This document shows positions 19,235 to 27,720 of a DNA stretch of 64,000 nt, piece after piece. How positions within the stretch are numbered: the first letter of the stretch is position 1; every line of letters begins with the position of its first letter. The notes below the pieces were generated by a model. That model was not told the origin of the DNA. It did no database searches and worked only from the letters and a program-made list of their open reading frames with translations. The stretch is from Beijerinckiaceae bacterium RH AL1 (GTDB taxonomy: Bacteria > Pseudomonadota > Alphaproteobacteria > Rhizobiales > Beijerinckiaceae). Location of the stretch: the NCBI GenBank assembly GCA_901457705.2, contig LR590083.2, positions 2,666,597 through 2,730,596 of the forward strand, given 5' to 3'. The translations under genes were made by a program, and so were the position numbers.

Positions 19235-20698
19235 TTACGCCAGCGGCGGCTTGACGCCGGCGAAGAACAGCCAGGAGATCAGAAGCCCCACCCAGATCAC
19301 GAAGCCGAACAGGCTGACGACGTAGACCGCCGCGAGCTTGCCGATGCCGGCCGACCACAGGCGCTTGAAGTCCGACAGCAGGCCGATCGAGAAGAAGGTG
19401 AGGATGAAGAAGATCACCCGGAAATTGTTGGCGACCTTCACCGATGCGGCGATCGCCGCCTGCGTCGGCTTGGAGCCCGAGAGCGCCACCGCGAGCACGA
19501 CGCCGAAGGCGAGCGCGAAGCCGATGATGAACTTCGGGAAGCGCTGCCAGATCTCGATCGGCCGCGCCTTCTCCTGGTCGGTGTTGATGTAGCGCGTCCA
19601 GATGAAGGCGAGGATGAAGGCCCACACGCCGATGAACACGTCGATGAAGATCTTGATCGCCGTCGTCACTGCGAGCAGCGAGTCCTTCTGGTAAGCGACG
19701 CCGTTCGCCGCGTTCTTGGCGAGCACCAAGGCATCCGTGATGCCGCCGGCGGCGACCGCGGCGCCGTCCGTCTTCACCGCGAGGCCCATCCAGGCGGCGG
19801 CGACCAGCGGCTCGTGCCACAGGAAGGTCTGCGCCAGGAACGGCAGGATCAGGACCTCGACCACGGCGAAGACCACGACCAGCGAGGAGACGAGGATCGG
19901 CACGTCGGGCCGCGCGCGGATCGCGCTGCCGGTGGCGATCGCCGCGGCGACGCCGCAGATCGAGATGCCGGAGGCCAGCGGCACCGCGAACTCGCGGTTG
20001 AAGCGGAAGTAGCGGCGCGCGACGTAGTACACGACCGCCCAATAGATGAGGTAGGCCTCGACGATGGCGGCGATGCCGCGCAGCACGACGGTCGACGCGA
20101 AGTTGAGCTTGCCGGCAAACGTCGTGGCGAGGAAGGCGCCGAGCACCACCACCGCGACCTTGATGTAGAGCTCCGGCAGCGCCGCCTCGCGGAGCCAGTC
20201 GGCAAAGCGCGGGAAGGCGTTGGCGATGACGATGCCGACGATGAGCGCGACGATGAAGCCGCCCTCGTTGGTGAGGCGCAGCGACCAGTCGATGCCGAAC
20301 TTCTTGAAGTCGCCCGGCGTGACGGCGGCGAAATGCGCGTAGGAGCCGACGAGCCAGCTCGCGTAGGCGAGCGCGAAAACGGCAGCGACCCGCGGCAGGA
20401 AGCGGCGCGCCTCGAGGCCGAGCAGAGTGGCGGCCCCGGTGAGCACGCCGACGAGGACGACAAAGGTGACCGCAAGGCTGCCGAGGCCGCCGAGCCCGGC
20501 GAAGACCTTGGAGGCCGGCGCCAGCGACTTCGTGACGTCGGTGTAGACCGCGGACGAGACGACCCAGCCCATGAGGTCGGTGCCGCTGAGTGCCGCGACG
20601 ATCGCCAGGCCGACGACGAGCAGGCCGAGGATGAGGGCGACGAGATCCTCGTTGAGCGGGGCGGCGGCCTTCGTAAGGGGGAGCGCGGTGTCGGACAC
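19235..20698 (-). CDS. YeiH-family putative sulfate exporter
   Basis: Polytopic inner-membrane protein of the UPF0324/YeiH (putative sulfate exporter) family, 487 residues from GTG 20698. The start is inferred: the frame is open further upstream, but that sequence is non-hydrophobic and unlike the family. There are about 12-14 helices. Recognisable family segments include VPLASGISICGVAAAIATGS, FAVVEVLILPFLAQ, AAWMGLAVKTDGAAVAAGG and FKRLWSAGIGKLAAVYVVSL. It is longer than E. coli YeiH (about 350 residues), like other extended members. Transport of sulfate or sulfite is a family-level prediction. A 50-residue membrane ORF follows. Confidence 0.85.
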   Translation of the reverse strand: MSDTALPLTKAAAPLNEDLVALILGLLVVGLAIVAALSGTDLMGWVVSSAVYTDVTKSLAPASKVFAGLGGLGSLAVTFVVLVGVLTGAATLLGLEARRFLPRVAAVFALAYASWLVGSYAHFAAVTPGDFKKFGIDWSLRLTNEGGFIVALIVGIVIANAFPRFADWLREAALPELYIKVAVVVLGAFLATTFAGKLNFASTVVLRGIAAIVEAYLIYWAVVYYVARRYFRFNREFAVPLASGISICGVAAAIATGSAIRARPDVPILVSSLVVVFAVVEVLILPFLAQTFLWHEPLVAAAWMGLAVKTDGAAVAAGGITDALVLAKNAANGVAYQKDSLLAVTTAIKIFIDVFIGVWAFILAFIWTRYINTDQEKARPIEIWQRFPKFIIGFALAFGVVLAVALSGSKPTQAAIAASVKVANNFRVIFFILTFFSIGLLSDFKRLWSAGIGKLAAVYVVSLFGFVIWVGLLISWLFFAGVKPPLA

Positions 20699-20906
20699 GG
20701 GGGACGGCCTGCTTCGAGTGGAGTAAACGTGGGGACGTTTATTGTCGAAGCGAGCTGGATTTTCTTGGCTTTGTTGACCGGTGCCGCAGCACGGGGTTTT
20801 CCGCGCCGGGGCGCAGGAAGAATATTGTTCTACGCGCCTCGCTGGCGCGATCATGGCCGCGCCACAGAACGCTGACAGGCACAACGCCTATCAAGTGGAG
20901 GGTCGC

Positions 20907-21287
20907 ATGCGTCGCCTCATCTCGTCTGGCTCGAGCTTCGAGGCCGACGTCGGCTATTCCCGCGCCGTGGTCGACGGCGGCTTCGTCTTCGTCGCCGGCA
21001 CCACGGGCTTCGACTATGCGGCCATGACGATCGTCGAGGATGTCGCCCTGCAGGCGGAGCAGGCCTTGCGCAACATCGCCGCCGCGCTCGCCGAGGCCGG
21101 CGCCTCGATGAACGACGTCGTGCGCGTGCGCTACATCCTCCCGGACCTCGCCGACTTCGAGCCGTGCTGGCCGGTGCTGCGCCGCTACTTCGGCGAGGTG
21201 CGCCCGGCCAGCACCGTCTTCGGGGCGAAGCTGCTCGATCCTCGCATGAAGATCGAGATCGAGGTTACCGCGCGCCTGCCGGACTAG
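20907..21287 (+). CDS. RidA/YjgF-family protein
   Basis: 126 residues from ATG 20907, preceded by GGAGGGTCGC. The frame is open 126 bases further upstream but without family resemblance. RidA proteins are trimeric and hydrolyse reactive enamine/imine intermediates from PLP enzymes. FVFVAGTTGFD, QAEQALRNIAAALAEAG, DVVRVRYILPDLADFEPCWP and RPASTVFGAKLLDPRMKIEIE follow the family alignment. In canonical RidA an Arg in the RxxV(I)-type motif binds the carboxylate; here the equivalent is MKIEIEVTAR with no clear match, so this is better called a YjgF-like paralogue (Rid3-7 type). Stand-alone gene. Confidence 0.85.
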   Translation: MRRLISSGSSFEADVGYSRAVVDGGFVFVAGTTGFDYAAMTIVEDVALQAEQALRNIAAALAEAGASMNDVVRVRYILPDLADFEPCWPVLRRYFGEVRPASTVFGAKLLDPRMKIEIEVTARLPD

Positions 21288-21630
21288 GGCCGGGTTGGCG
21301 CTCGGCGCGAACGCGGCGGCGCGGCAGGAGCGCTCCGCAACTCACTGCCGGCTCCGTTAACCAAGACCGCGCTGCATGCCGTGTGCGTCATGCAGCCGGG
21401 AGGCTCGCGTCCATCGTGGCGCAACCAGCAGTATCGCGCTGGACGAGCTGCTGAACGCAGAATGAACGATCGCATGGCGCAATCGACGACAATCTCGTTA
21501 CGTTTTATAACAAACTGTTTCTCGCGAAAGTTTGGGGTCGTAAGACTTATTGCCGACGCGCTTTCCTGAAGCGAAAGCGGGGCTGCGTTGTTTAGCGTTC
21601 CCAGAGAACAACCATTCGGGAGAACGCGAC
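21288..21630 (+). other. Intergenic region, probable promoter region of the His/Gly-rich gene
   Basis: 343 bases without a gene. There is a CTGCATG/CATGCAG stem with a 10-base loop at 21372-21395, and an unusually AT-rich block at about 21485-21550 (GTTACGTTTTATAACAAACT), the most promoter-like stretch ahead of the gene at 21631. No defined -10/-35 pair is asserted. Confidence 0.45.
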
Positions 21631-22074
21631 GTGAGTGACATGATGAACACGGGACGCCTCAGGCGGAACATCCTGGCTGGCGCGGCGGTCGCCGTCCTCG
21701 CCCTCGGCGGCGCGTCTATCCCCTCCGCCGCCTTCGCCGGGCATGGCGGCGGCCACGGCGGTGGTCACGGCGGTGGTCACGGTGGCGGACACGGTGGCGG
21801 ACACGGCGGCGGACACGGCGGCGGGCACGGCGGTGGCCATGGTGGCGGGCATGGCGGTGGCCACGGCGGCTACCATGGTGGCCATGGCGGCTATCACGGT
21901 GGGTTCCGCGGCGGCTACCGTGGCGGCTACGGCTTCCACGGTGGCTACGGCTGGCACGGCGGCTATCGCCACGCCTGGCGCGGCGGCTGGGCCGGCGGCG
22001 GCTACGGCTTCCGTCACTGCCCCTGGCACTTCCATTGGGCGCCGGCGATCGGTCGCTGCGTGCGCAACTGGTAG
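21631..22074 (+). CDS. Secreted His/Gly-repeat protein
   Basis: 147 residues from GTG 21631, chosen because GGGAGAACGCGAC precedes it. Signal peptide: basic start then NILAGAAVAVLALGGASIPS followed by AAFA before the mature protein. Residues 40-85 are near-perfect GHGG repeats, followed by GGYHGGHGGYHGGF, RGGYRGGYGFHGGYG and a C-terminal module HCPWHFHWAPAIGRCVRNW with two cysteines. The roughly 20 histidines suggest divalent-metal (Ni, Zn or Cu) binding in the periplasm or outside the cell, which is inference. The repeat DNA is a 12-15-base GGTGGNCAYGGC tract that could expand or contract. Flanked by an intrinsic terminator; monocistronic. Confidence 0.8.
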   Translation: MSDMMNTGRLRRNILAGAAVAVLALGGASIPSAAFAGHGGGHGGGHGGGHGGGHGGGHGGGHGGGHGGGHGGGHGGGHGGYHGGHGGYHGGFRGGYRGGYGFHGGYGWHGGYRHAWRGGWAGGGYGFRHCPWHFHWAPAIGRCVRNW

Positions 22075-22097
22075 CAGGCCCGAAGCTAGAATACGGA

Positions 22098-22123
22098 GGG
22101 GACGCCCGGCGCGTCCCCTTTTT
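22098..22123 (+). terminator. Intrinsic terminator of the His/Gly-repeat gene
   Basis: A GGGGACGC / GCGTCCCC stem with a CCGGC-type loop is followed by TTTTT, 24 bases after the stop. Confidence 0.9.
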
Positions 22124-22215
22124 CCGTCTGCCGCGCCGCCCCACGGCGGGCCTTTCCGCGGCGGCCGCGAGCGACTAGATTGGCGCCTCCGCCACCTCGG
22201 CCGCCTGGACCCTTC

Positions 22216-23046
22216 ATGACCTTCGTCGATGCCCTAGAGGCGCCACAGCGCAAGACCGGGCAGATCAAGCTGCACGGCGAAGCCGCCTTCGCCGGCATGC
22301 GCAAGGCCGGCCGGCTGACCGCTGAGGCGCTCGACATGCTGACCGCGCACGTGCAGCCGGGCGTCACCACCGAGGCGCTCGACGACCTCGTCTTCGAGTT
22401 CGCGATGGCGCACGGCGCCTATCCCGCGCCGCTCGACTATCGCGGCTACCGCAAGTCGATCTGCACCTCGCTCAACCATGTCGTCTGCCACGGCCTGCCC
22501 GAGAAGAAGCCGCTGCGCGACGGCGACATCGTCAACATCGACGTGACCTTGATCGTCGACGGCTGGCACGGCGATTCCTCGCGCATGTACCTCGTCGGCG
22601 AGGTGCCGCGCCGGGCCGCGCGCCTCGTCGAGGTGACGCACGAGGCGATGATGCGCGGGATCGCGGCGGTGAAGGACGGCGCGACGACCGGCGACATCGG
22701 CGCGGCGATCCAGCAGTACGCCGAGGCCGAGCGCTGCTCGGTGGTGCGCGACTTCTGCGGCCACGGGCTCGGCCGGCTGTTCCACGACGAGCCGAACATC
22801 CTGCACTACGGCCGCCGAGGCGAGGGCATCCCGCTGAAGGCCGGCATGCTCTTCACCATCGAGCCGATGATCAACCTCGGCCGCCCGCACGTGAAGGTGC
22901 TGTCGGACGGTTGGACCGCGGTGACGCGCGACCGCTCTCTCTCGGCGCAGTTCGAGCACACGCTCGGCGTCACCAAGGACGGCTGCGAAGTGTTCACCTA
23001 CTCGCCCGCCGGCCTGCACCAGCCGCCCTATGCCGCGTCCGCGTGA
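22216..23046 (+). CDS. map: Methionine aminopeptidase, type I
   Basis: Removes the initiator methionine from nascent proteins. 276 residues from ATG 22216 (MTFVDALEAPQRKTGQIKLH); a TTG 36 bases upstream would add a proline-rich stretch not expected in the family. All five dinuclear-metal ligands are visible: Asp109 in IDVT, Asp120 in HGDSSRMY, His183 in CGHGLGR, Glu216 in FTIEPMIN and Glu247 in QFEHT. His92 in VVCHGLP is the conserved catalytic histidine. Followed by a paired palindrome element, then radC. Confidence 0.97.
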   Translation: MTFVDALEAPQRKTGQIKLHGEAAFAGMRKAGRLTAEALDMLTAHVQPGVTTEALDDLVFEFAMAHGAYPAPLDYRGYRKSICTSLNHVVCHGLPEKKPLRDGDIVNIDVTLIVDGWHGDSSRMYLVGEVPRRAARLVEVTHEAMMRGIAAVKDGATTGDIGAAIQQYAEAERCSVVRDFCGHGLGRLFHDEPNILHYGRRGEGIPLKAGMLFTIEPMINLGRPHVKVLSDGWTAVTRDRSLSAQFEHTLGVTKDGCEVFTYSPAGLHQPPYAASA

Positions 23047-23058
23047 GGCTCGGCCCGC

Positions 23059-23206
23059 CCTTCTCCCGCTGGCGGGAGAAGGTGGCCCCGCGAAGCGGGG
23101 TCGGATGAGGGGTCTTGCCGCCCGACCGGCGATAGGGGCAGATGCGGCACGTCCCCTCATCCGACCCGACTTAGTCGGGCCACCTTCTCCCGCAAGCGGG
23201 AGAAGG
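23059..23206. repeat. Paired palindromic (REP/BIME-like) element between map and radC
   Basis: Two CTTCTCCCGC-nn-GCGGGAGAAG palindromes (23059-23082 and 23183-23206) bracket a longer inverted arrangement. The arms include GGTGGCCCCGCGAAGCGGGG, GGATGAGGGG and, on the other side, CCCCTCATCC. It has the same architecture as the elements in the thiC array. Its right end supplies AGAAGGA ten bases before the radC ATG. Confidence 0.9.
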
Positions 23207-23217
23207 ACGAGCCTCGC

Positions 23218-23922
23218 ATGATGGAGGAGGTCGAAGCCCCTTCCTCCCTCCAGCCGCACTTCACCGGCCACCGCGAGAGGCTGCGCGAGCGCTTCCGCAA
23301 GGGCGGCGCCGCGTCGCTCGCCGACTACGAGCTCATCGAGCTGATCCTGTTTCGCGCCATGCCGCGGCGCGACGTGAAACCGATCGCCAAGGCGCTGATC
23401 GCCCGCTTCGGCTCCTACGGCGAGGCGCTGGCGGCGCGCCCCGAGCGGCTCGCCGAGGTTCCGGGGCTCGGCGAGGCGGCGATCACAGAGCTGAAGATCG
23501 TGGAGGCGGCGGCGCGGCGGCTCGCGCAATCCTCGATCGAGAAGCGCAAGAACCTCGGCTCGACGACCGCCGTCATCGACTACTGCCGCACGGCGATGGC
23601 CTTCATCGACCACGAGGAGTTCCGCATCCTCTTCCTCGACAAGAAGAACCAGCTCATCGCCGACGAGGTGCAGGGGGTCGGCACGATCGACCACGCTCCG
23701 GTCTATCCGCGCGAGATCATGCGGCGGACGCTCGAGCTCGGCGCCAGCGCGCTGATCCTGGTGCACAACCATCCTTCTGGCGACCCGACGCCGTCGACCG
23801 CCGACATCGCCATGACCATGCAGATCGCGAACCTCGGCAAGGCGCTCGGCGTCGTCGTGCACGATCACCTGATCATCGGCCGCCAGGGCCATGCCAGCTT
23901 CAGGGGCCTGAAGCTGATCTAA
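23218..23922 (+). CDS. radC: RadC-family JAB-domain protein
   Basis: 234 residues. The N-terminal helix-hairpin-helix region (about 20-105) includes [20 protein letters not shown] and [14 protein letters not shown]. The C-terminal JAB/MPN-like metallo domain has a conserved glutamate near residue 133 ([12 protein letters not shown]) and the zinc signature [14 protein letters not shown] (His183, His185, Asp196). Despite the name, a direct DNA-repair role of RadC is unproven; the fold predicts a zinc-dependent hydrolase. ATG 23218 and 23221 are both possible. The Shine-Dalgarno-like AGAAGGA belongs to the right arm of the adjacent palindromic element. Confidence 0.95.
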   Translation: MMEEVEAPSSLQPHFTGHRERLRERFRKGGAASLADYELIELILFRAMPRRDVKPIAKALIARFGSYGEALAARPERLAEVPGLGEAAITELKIVEAAARRLAQSSIEKRKNLGSTTAVIDYCRTAMAFIDHEEFRILFLDKKNQLIADEVQGVGTIDHAPVYPREIMRRTLELGASALILVHNHPSGDPTPSTADIAMTMQIANLGKALGVVVHDHLIIGRQGHASFRGLKLI

Positions 23923-23926
23923 ATGC

Positions 23927-23974
23927 GCCGTTGGACAGTCCGGCCAAACTGCCGTTGGACAGTCCGGCCAAACT
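23927..23974. repeat. Perfect 24-base tandem duplication after radC
   Basis: Two identical, directly abutting 24-base units start five bases after the radC stop. Each contains an interrupted palindrome, TTGG-ACAGTCCGG-CCAA with a GGACAGTCC core. This could be a duplicated operator or a simple slippage duplication. Confidence 0.85.
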
Positions 23975-24111
23975 AAAGTGCGTGTGCACGGAACTTTAAG
24001 CCCGTTACGTCAAGATGCCGGAATGGAAGCGAAAGCTGCTGCAGCCACGCCGGACGGCGCGTTGCGCGGGGTTGCCGACCGGCTGGCCCGCGTCGCGGCG
24101 CCGGCGCGTTG

Positions 24112-25620
24112 ATGGTCGGCGCGCTGCTGCCGGCGGCCTCGCTCGTCCTGTTCAAGCTCGCGCCGCAGGGGTTTGCCGGCAACCCGGCCTCTGCCTTCCT
24201 CGTGGTCGCCCTGCCGCTCTCCTCGTTCCTGCTCGCCGTCTTCCTATGGCGGGCGCGCTTCCGTATCCATCATCTCGAGGCCAAGCAGGCCGAGGCGATC
24301 CAGAGCGCCGGGCTCGACCCGCTCTCCGGCCTGCCGAACCGGCTGTTCTTCGACAAGATCCTCAAGAGCGCGATCGCCAAGGCGACGCCGGACGCCCCGA
24401 TCGCGCTGATTGCCATCGACATCGACCGCTTCAAGAGCGTCAACGATTCGCACGGTCATCTCGCCGGCGACCGGCTGATCGTCGGGATCGCCGAGCGCAT
24501 CAAGCGCGTCATCCGCGAGGGCGACTGCCTCGCCCGCGTCGGCGGCGACGAGTTCGCGCTTCTGCTCTCGGACGTGCCCGCCGCCAAGTGCGCGGCGACG
24601 GCGCACCGCCTGCACGACGCGATGCTCGCGCCCTTCGACCTCGGCCGCGCCCAGGTCAACGCCACCCTGTCGGTCGGCGTCGCGCTCTGCCCGCAGGACG
24701 GCGACAGCCGCGCCACCCTGACCCAGGCGGCCGATCTCGCGCTCTACCGGGCCAAGCACGAGGGCCGCAACCGCTTCGCCTTCTTCGACAAGACGATGGA
24801 GCAGAAGCTCCACCTCGGCATGACGATCGAGGACGACCTGCGCAAGGCGATCGCCAACGACGAGCTGACGATCCTCTACCAGCCGCTGATGGCCTCGTGC
24901 GGCACCCGCATCCAGGGCCTGGAGGCGCTGGTGCGCTGGACCCACCACGAGCTCGGGCTGATGAAGCCGGAGGAGTTCATCCCCGTTGCCGAGAGCCGCG
25001 GGCTCATCGTGCCGCTCGGCGAGTGGGTGCTGCGTCGCGCCTGCGCCGACGCGCGCCGCTGGCCGGGCCTGCGCATGGCGGTCAACGTCTCGCCGGTGCA
25101 GTTCCGCCAGCGCGGCTTCGTCGAGACGGTGCGCAAGATCATCGCGTCGAGCGGCATCGATCCCTCGCGCCTCGACCTCGAGCTGACCGAGGGCGTGCTG
25201 ATCCAGGACGCCGAGCAGGCCGAGAACGTGATCATGGAGCTGCGCGCGCTCGGCGTGCGCATGGGGCTCGACGACTTCGGCTCGGGCTATTCGAGCATGA
25301 TCTACCTGCGCCGCTTCGCTTTCGACAAGATCAAGATCGACCGCGCGTTCCTCGAGACGATGGAAATGTCGGGCGAAGGCGCGATCATCCTCGAGTCGAT
25401 CGTCTCGCTCGGCCATGCGCTCGGCCTCACGGTGACCGCCGAGGGCGTCGAGCACAAGGAGCAGGTCGAGTTCCTGCAGAGCCTCGGCACCGACGAGATG
25501 CAGGGCTACTACTTCGACCCGCCGTTGCCTGCCGAGGTCATCGACGAGCGCATGTCGCTGCAGCGCTGGCGCGACCTCGACGGCGACGTGAAGGTCGTGA
25601 GGGCGCGCTCGGTCGCTTAA
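24112..25620 (+). CDS. Membrane GGDEF-EAL protein (c-di-GMP synthesis/hydrolysis)
   Basis: 502 residues from ATG 24112 (in-frame stop at 23974 and no better start). Two transmembrane helices near residues 3-20 and 26-46 with almost no periplasmic loop, then a short coiled linker. GGDEF domain about 65-225: GGDEF is exact at 144-148, and the inhibitory I-site RxxD (REGD) lies five residues before it. EAL domain about 240-490: EAL at 271-273, NVSPVQFRQ, ELTEG, LDDFGSGYSS and FDKIKID are all intact. Both catalytic activities therefore look possible; which dominates cannot be read from sequence. No PAS or other sensor is present, so input may come through the membrane helices. Confidence 0.95.
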   Translation: MVGALLPAASLVLFKLAPQGFAGNPASAFLVVALPLSSFLLAVFLWRARFRIHHLEAKQAEAIQSAGLDPLSGLPNRLFFDKILKSAIAKATPDAPIALIAIDIDRFKSVNDSHGHLAGDRLIVGIAERIKRVIREGDCLARVGGDEFALLLSDVPAAKCAATAHRLHDAMLAPFDLGRAQVNATLSVGVALCPQDGDSRATLTQAADLALYRAKHEGRNRFAFFDKTMEQKLHLGMTIEDDLRKAIANDELTILYQPLMASCGTRIQGLEALVRWTHHELGLMKPEEFIPVAESRGLIVPLGEWVLRRACADARRWPGLRMAVNVSPVQFRQRGFVETVRKIIASSGIDPSRLDLELTEGVLIQDAEQAENVIMELRALGVRMGLDDFGSGYSSMIYLRRFAFDKIKIDRAFLETMEMSGEGAIILESIVSLGHALGLTVTAEGVEHKEQVEFLQSLGTDEMQGYYFDPPLPAEVIDERMSLQRWRDLDGDVKVVRARSVA

Positions 25621-25662
25621 GCAGCGGTGGTCCGTCCTGCGGTGCGGGGACGGACCCTTGCG

Positions 25663-27417
25663 TCAGGGCTTCGGCGCAGCCGGGGCCGGTGCGGGCGCGG
25701 GCGTCGGGGCCGGCGCAGCCCCCTGCCCCGTCGCAGGCGTAGGCGCCTTCGGGCCGGCGGCCTGCGCGGCCGTTGCGGCGGCATTCAGCTTGATCGGCTT
25801 CTTCGGCGTGTCCATCGCGTTGACGTCCATGCCCGGCTTGATGATGCGGTAGAGCTGGAAGTTCTCGCCGTCGTACATCGACTTGAGCTTGTCCGGCATC
25901 GGATTGTCGGAATCCTCGTCCGTGAACAGCAGGTAGACGTAGTCGTACTTCTTCAGCCAGTCGTGCCAGAAGGTCGTGTCGTCGGTGGAGCGCCCGACGG
26001 CGTCGATGACGAGCTGGTCGATGGTCGGCGGCACGCCGTCCTCGGTATCCACCATCTTCCGGTAGTCCGGGCGCACGTGCATGATCTGCTTGCCCTTCGT
26101 CGTGAAGGCGGTCGTGATCAGCGCCTGGCGCTCGATGATCGCTAGCGACACGGCGTGCACGAGGCCGAGGTGCTCGACCTCGTTCGGCATGTTGTTGTCC
26201 ATGTAGGCAACGAGGATCTTCGAGCCGCGCTGCACCTTGCGCAGCGATTCCCGCATCTCGAGCGTCGAGGGCTCGGCATTGGCCCAGGCGATGTCGACCT
26301 CGGCGACGCGGGCGCCGAGAAGCCCCAGCGTGCCGACCAGGAACAGGCGACGCACAAACTCCTGCCGCATCTCGACGCGGAAGCAGGCGACGACCATGAA
26401 GGCGATGGCGATCGGCAGGCGCTGGTCGGCGAGATAGCTCGCAAACAGCATGCGCGGCATCGCCATGTAGACGATCGCCCCGGAGAGCGCGAGCGGCATC
26501 AGCACGGGATGGACGCGCAGCATGCGGTGGCGCGCCGCCCAGACGCCGGCGACGACGACGACCGCCGTCAGAACGAAGGCGACGATGTCGGAATAGGTCT
26601 CGACCACGAAGACGAGGCCGTCGAGCTTGCCGAGCGATTCCCAGTCCCACTCCTTGGCGTGGCCCCAGGTCGAGCTCGTCAAAAGGAACGGCACCAGCGG
26701 CAGGAAGGGTATGCCGGCGGCGCAGAAGCGCAGCGCGCGCTGCGGCCACGGCGACCGGTCGACGGAGAGCGCGAACCAGATCTCGAAGGCCATGAGCCCG
26801 AGCCCGTACACGCCGACCGCGAAGAGGTGGCAGAGGTAGAGCAGGAAGGCGATCGCCGCCGAGAGGAGGTAGCGATAGGGCCACGGCCGGTTGCGCAGGT
26901 GGATCCACCCGGCGAGGCCCCACAGCGCGACGCCGATGCCGAAGAAGTAGTTCATCACGCCGATGAGGAAGATGTAGTTGTAGAGCAGCGGGAAGGCGAC
27001 GAGCGGCAGCATCGACCAGCGCTTGAACAGGGCGCGGTTCAGCGCGAACGTCCCCGACATCATCAACGAGAAGATCGCGACGGTGAAGATCTGGCCCGCC
27101 AGGTAGACATTCACGTAGCGCGCGATCCACGGCACCACGAGATCCATCATCAGGTTGGGCAGGATCTCCCAGTCGATCTCGTAATACTTGGCGAGGTTCG
27201 GGTTCTGGCCATGGTCGGCCATCACCAGCATGCGCGAAACGTGGTTGGCGTAATCCTCGAGCGGCGGCAGCGGATGCGTCAGCAGCGGGATGATCGAGAT
27301 CAGCAGGAAGACGAGGAAGATCATCACGGCCTGCACGGTCGACCACTCGCGCGTGGCGGTGGTCGGGCGGGACGCGCTCGTCGGGCTCGCAGGTGCGTAG
27401 ATCGCGTCGATGCTCAT
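25663..27417 (-). CDS. Large multi-spanning membrane protein of unknown function
   Basis: 584 residues from ATG 27417. After a cytosolic N-terminus come about 10-11 transmembrane helices (first at residues 30-48, last near 350-370), then a soluble domain (about 390-545) containing KILVAYMDNNMPNEVEHLG and DYVYLLFTDEDSDNP. An Ala/Pro-rich tail (PAPTPAPAPAPAAP) ends the protein. The first extracytosolic loop LTHPLPPLEDYANHVSRMLV has the acidic residue pattern typical of GT-C-like membrane glycosyltransferases, which is only a suggestion. The family is seen as a hypothetical membrane protein in this order. It is convergent with the GGDEF-EAL gene. Confidence 0.75.
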   Translation of the reverse strand: MSIDAIYAPASPTSASRPTTATREWSTVQAVMIFLVFLLISIIPLLTHPLPPLEDYANHVSRMLVMADHGQNPNLAKYYEIDWEILPNLMMDLVVPWIARYVNVYLAGQIFTVAIFSLMMSGTFALNRALFKRWSMLPLVAFPLLYNYIFLIGVMNYFFGIGVALWGLAGWIHLRNRPWPYRYLLSAAIAFLLYLCHLFAVGVYGLGLMAFEIWFALSVDRSPWPQRALRFCAAGIPFLPLVPFLLTSSTWGHAKEWDWESLGKLDGLVFVVETYSDIVAFVLTAVVVVAGVWAARHRMLRVHPVLMPLALSGAIVYMAMPRMLFASYLADQRLPIAIAFMVVACFRVEMRQEFVRRLFLVGTLGLLGARVAEVDIAWANAEPSTLEMRESLRKVQRGSKILVAYMDNNMPNEVEHLGLVHAVSLAIIERQALITTAFTTKGKQIMHVRPDYRKMVDTEDGVPPTIDQLVIDAVGRSTDDTTFWHDWLKKYDYVYLLFTDEDSDNPMPDKLKSMYDGENFQLYRIIKPGMDVNAMDTPKKPIKLNAAATAAQAAGPKAPTPATGQGAAPAPTPAPAPAPAAPKP

Positions 27418-27720
27418 CAATCAATCCCGTTGCGGAGCAGAGCTGAACGCCTGCCTCCGCGGTCCCCTGCTGCGTCGCGGCGGCCGTAACATCTTACGCC
27501 CGCTCCCGCTGTGGGAGCCGGACCACACCGACACGGCATTTTCGTGCGTCCCCCATCCCGCGGGCTGCACGCGGCGGGGCTTCTCCCACACCGCGGGTGA
27601 ACGGAAGCTGAGCGGCGGGCATCGCGGCGATACGTGAGGCGGGTGGCGCGCGGCGGAACTCGCGTTCGGCTCGTCTGTTCGGTCGCCGGACTACACGAAC
27701 GACACGCGAGCCTAACGACG
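27418..27720. other. Intergenic region between divergent genes, nothing recognised
   Basis: 303 bases between the divergent membrane protein and metallopeptidase genes. GC-rich with a few short self-complementary stretches (CCGCGGG, GGCGGGGCTTCTCCCACACC). No operator, RNA gene or supported ORF was found; it must hold both promoters. Confidence 0.5.

Noticed and set aside
21741-21890. CRISPR or satellite array
   Set aside because: The short repeats are codons of a GHGG-rich secreted protein with signal peptide and terminator.
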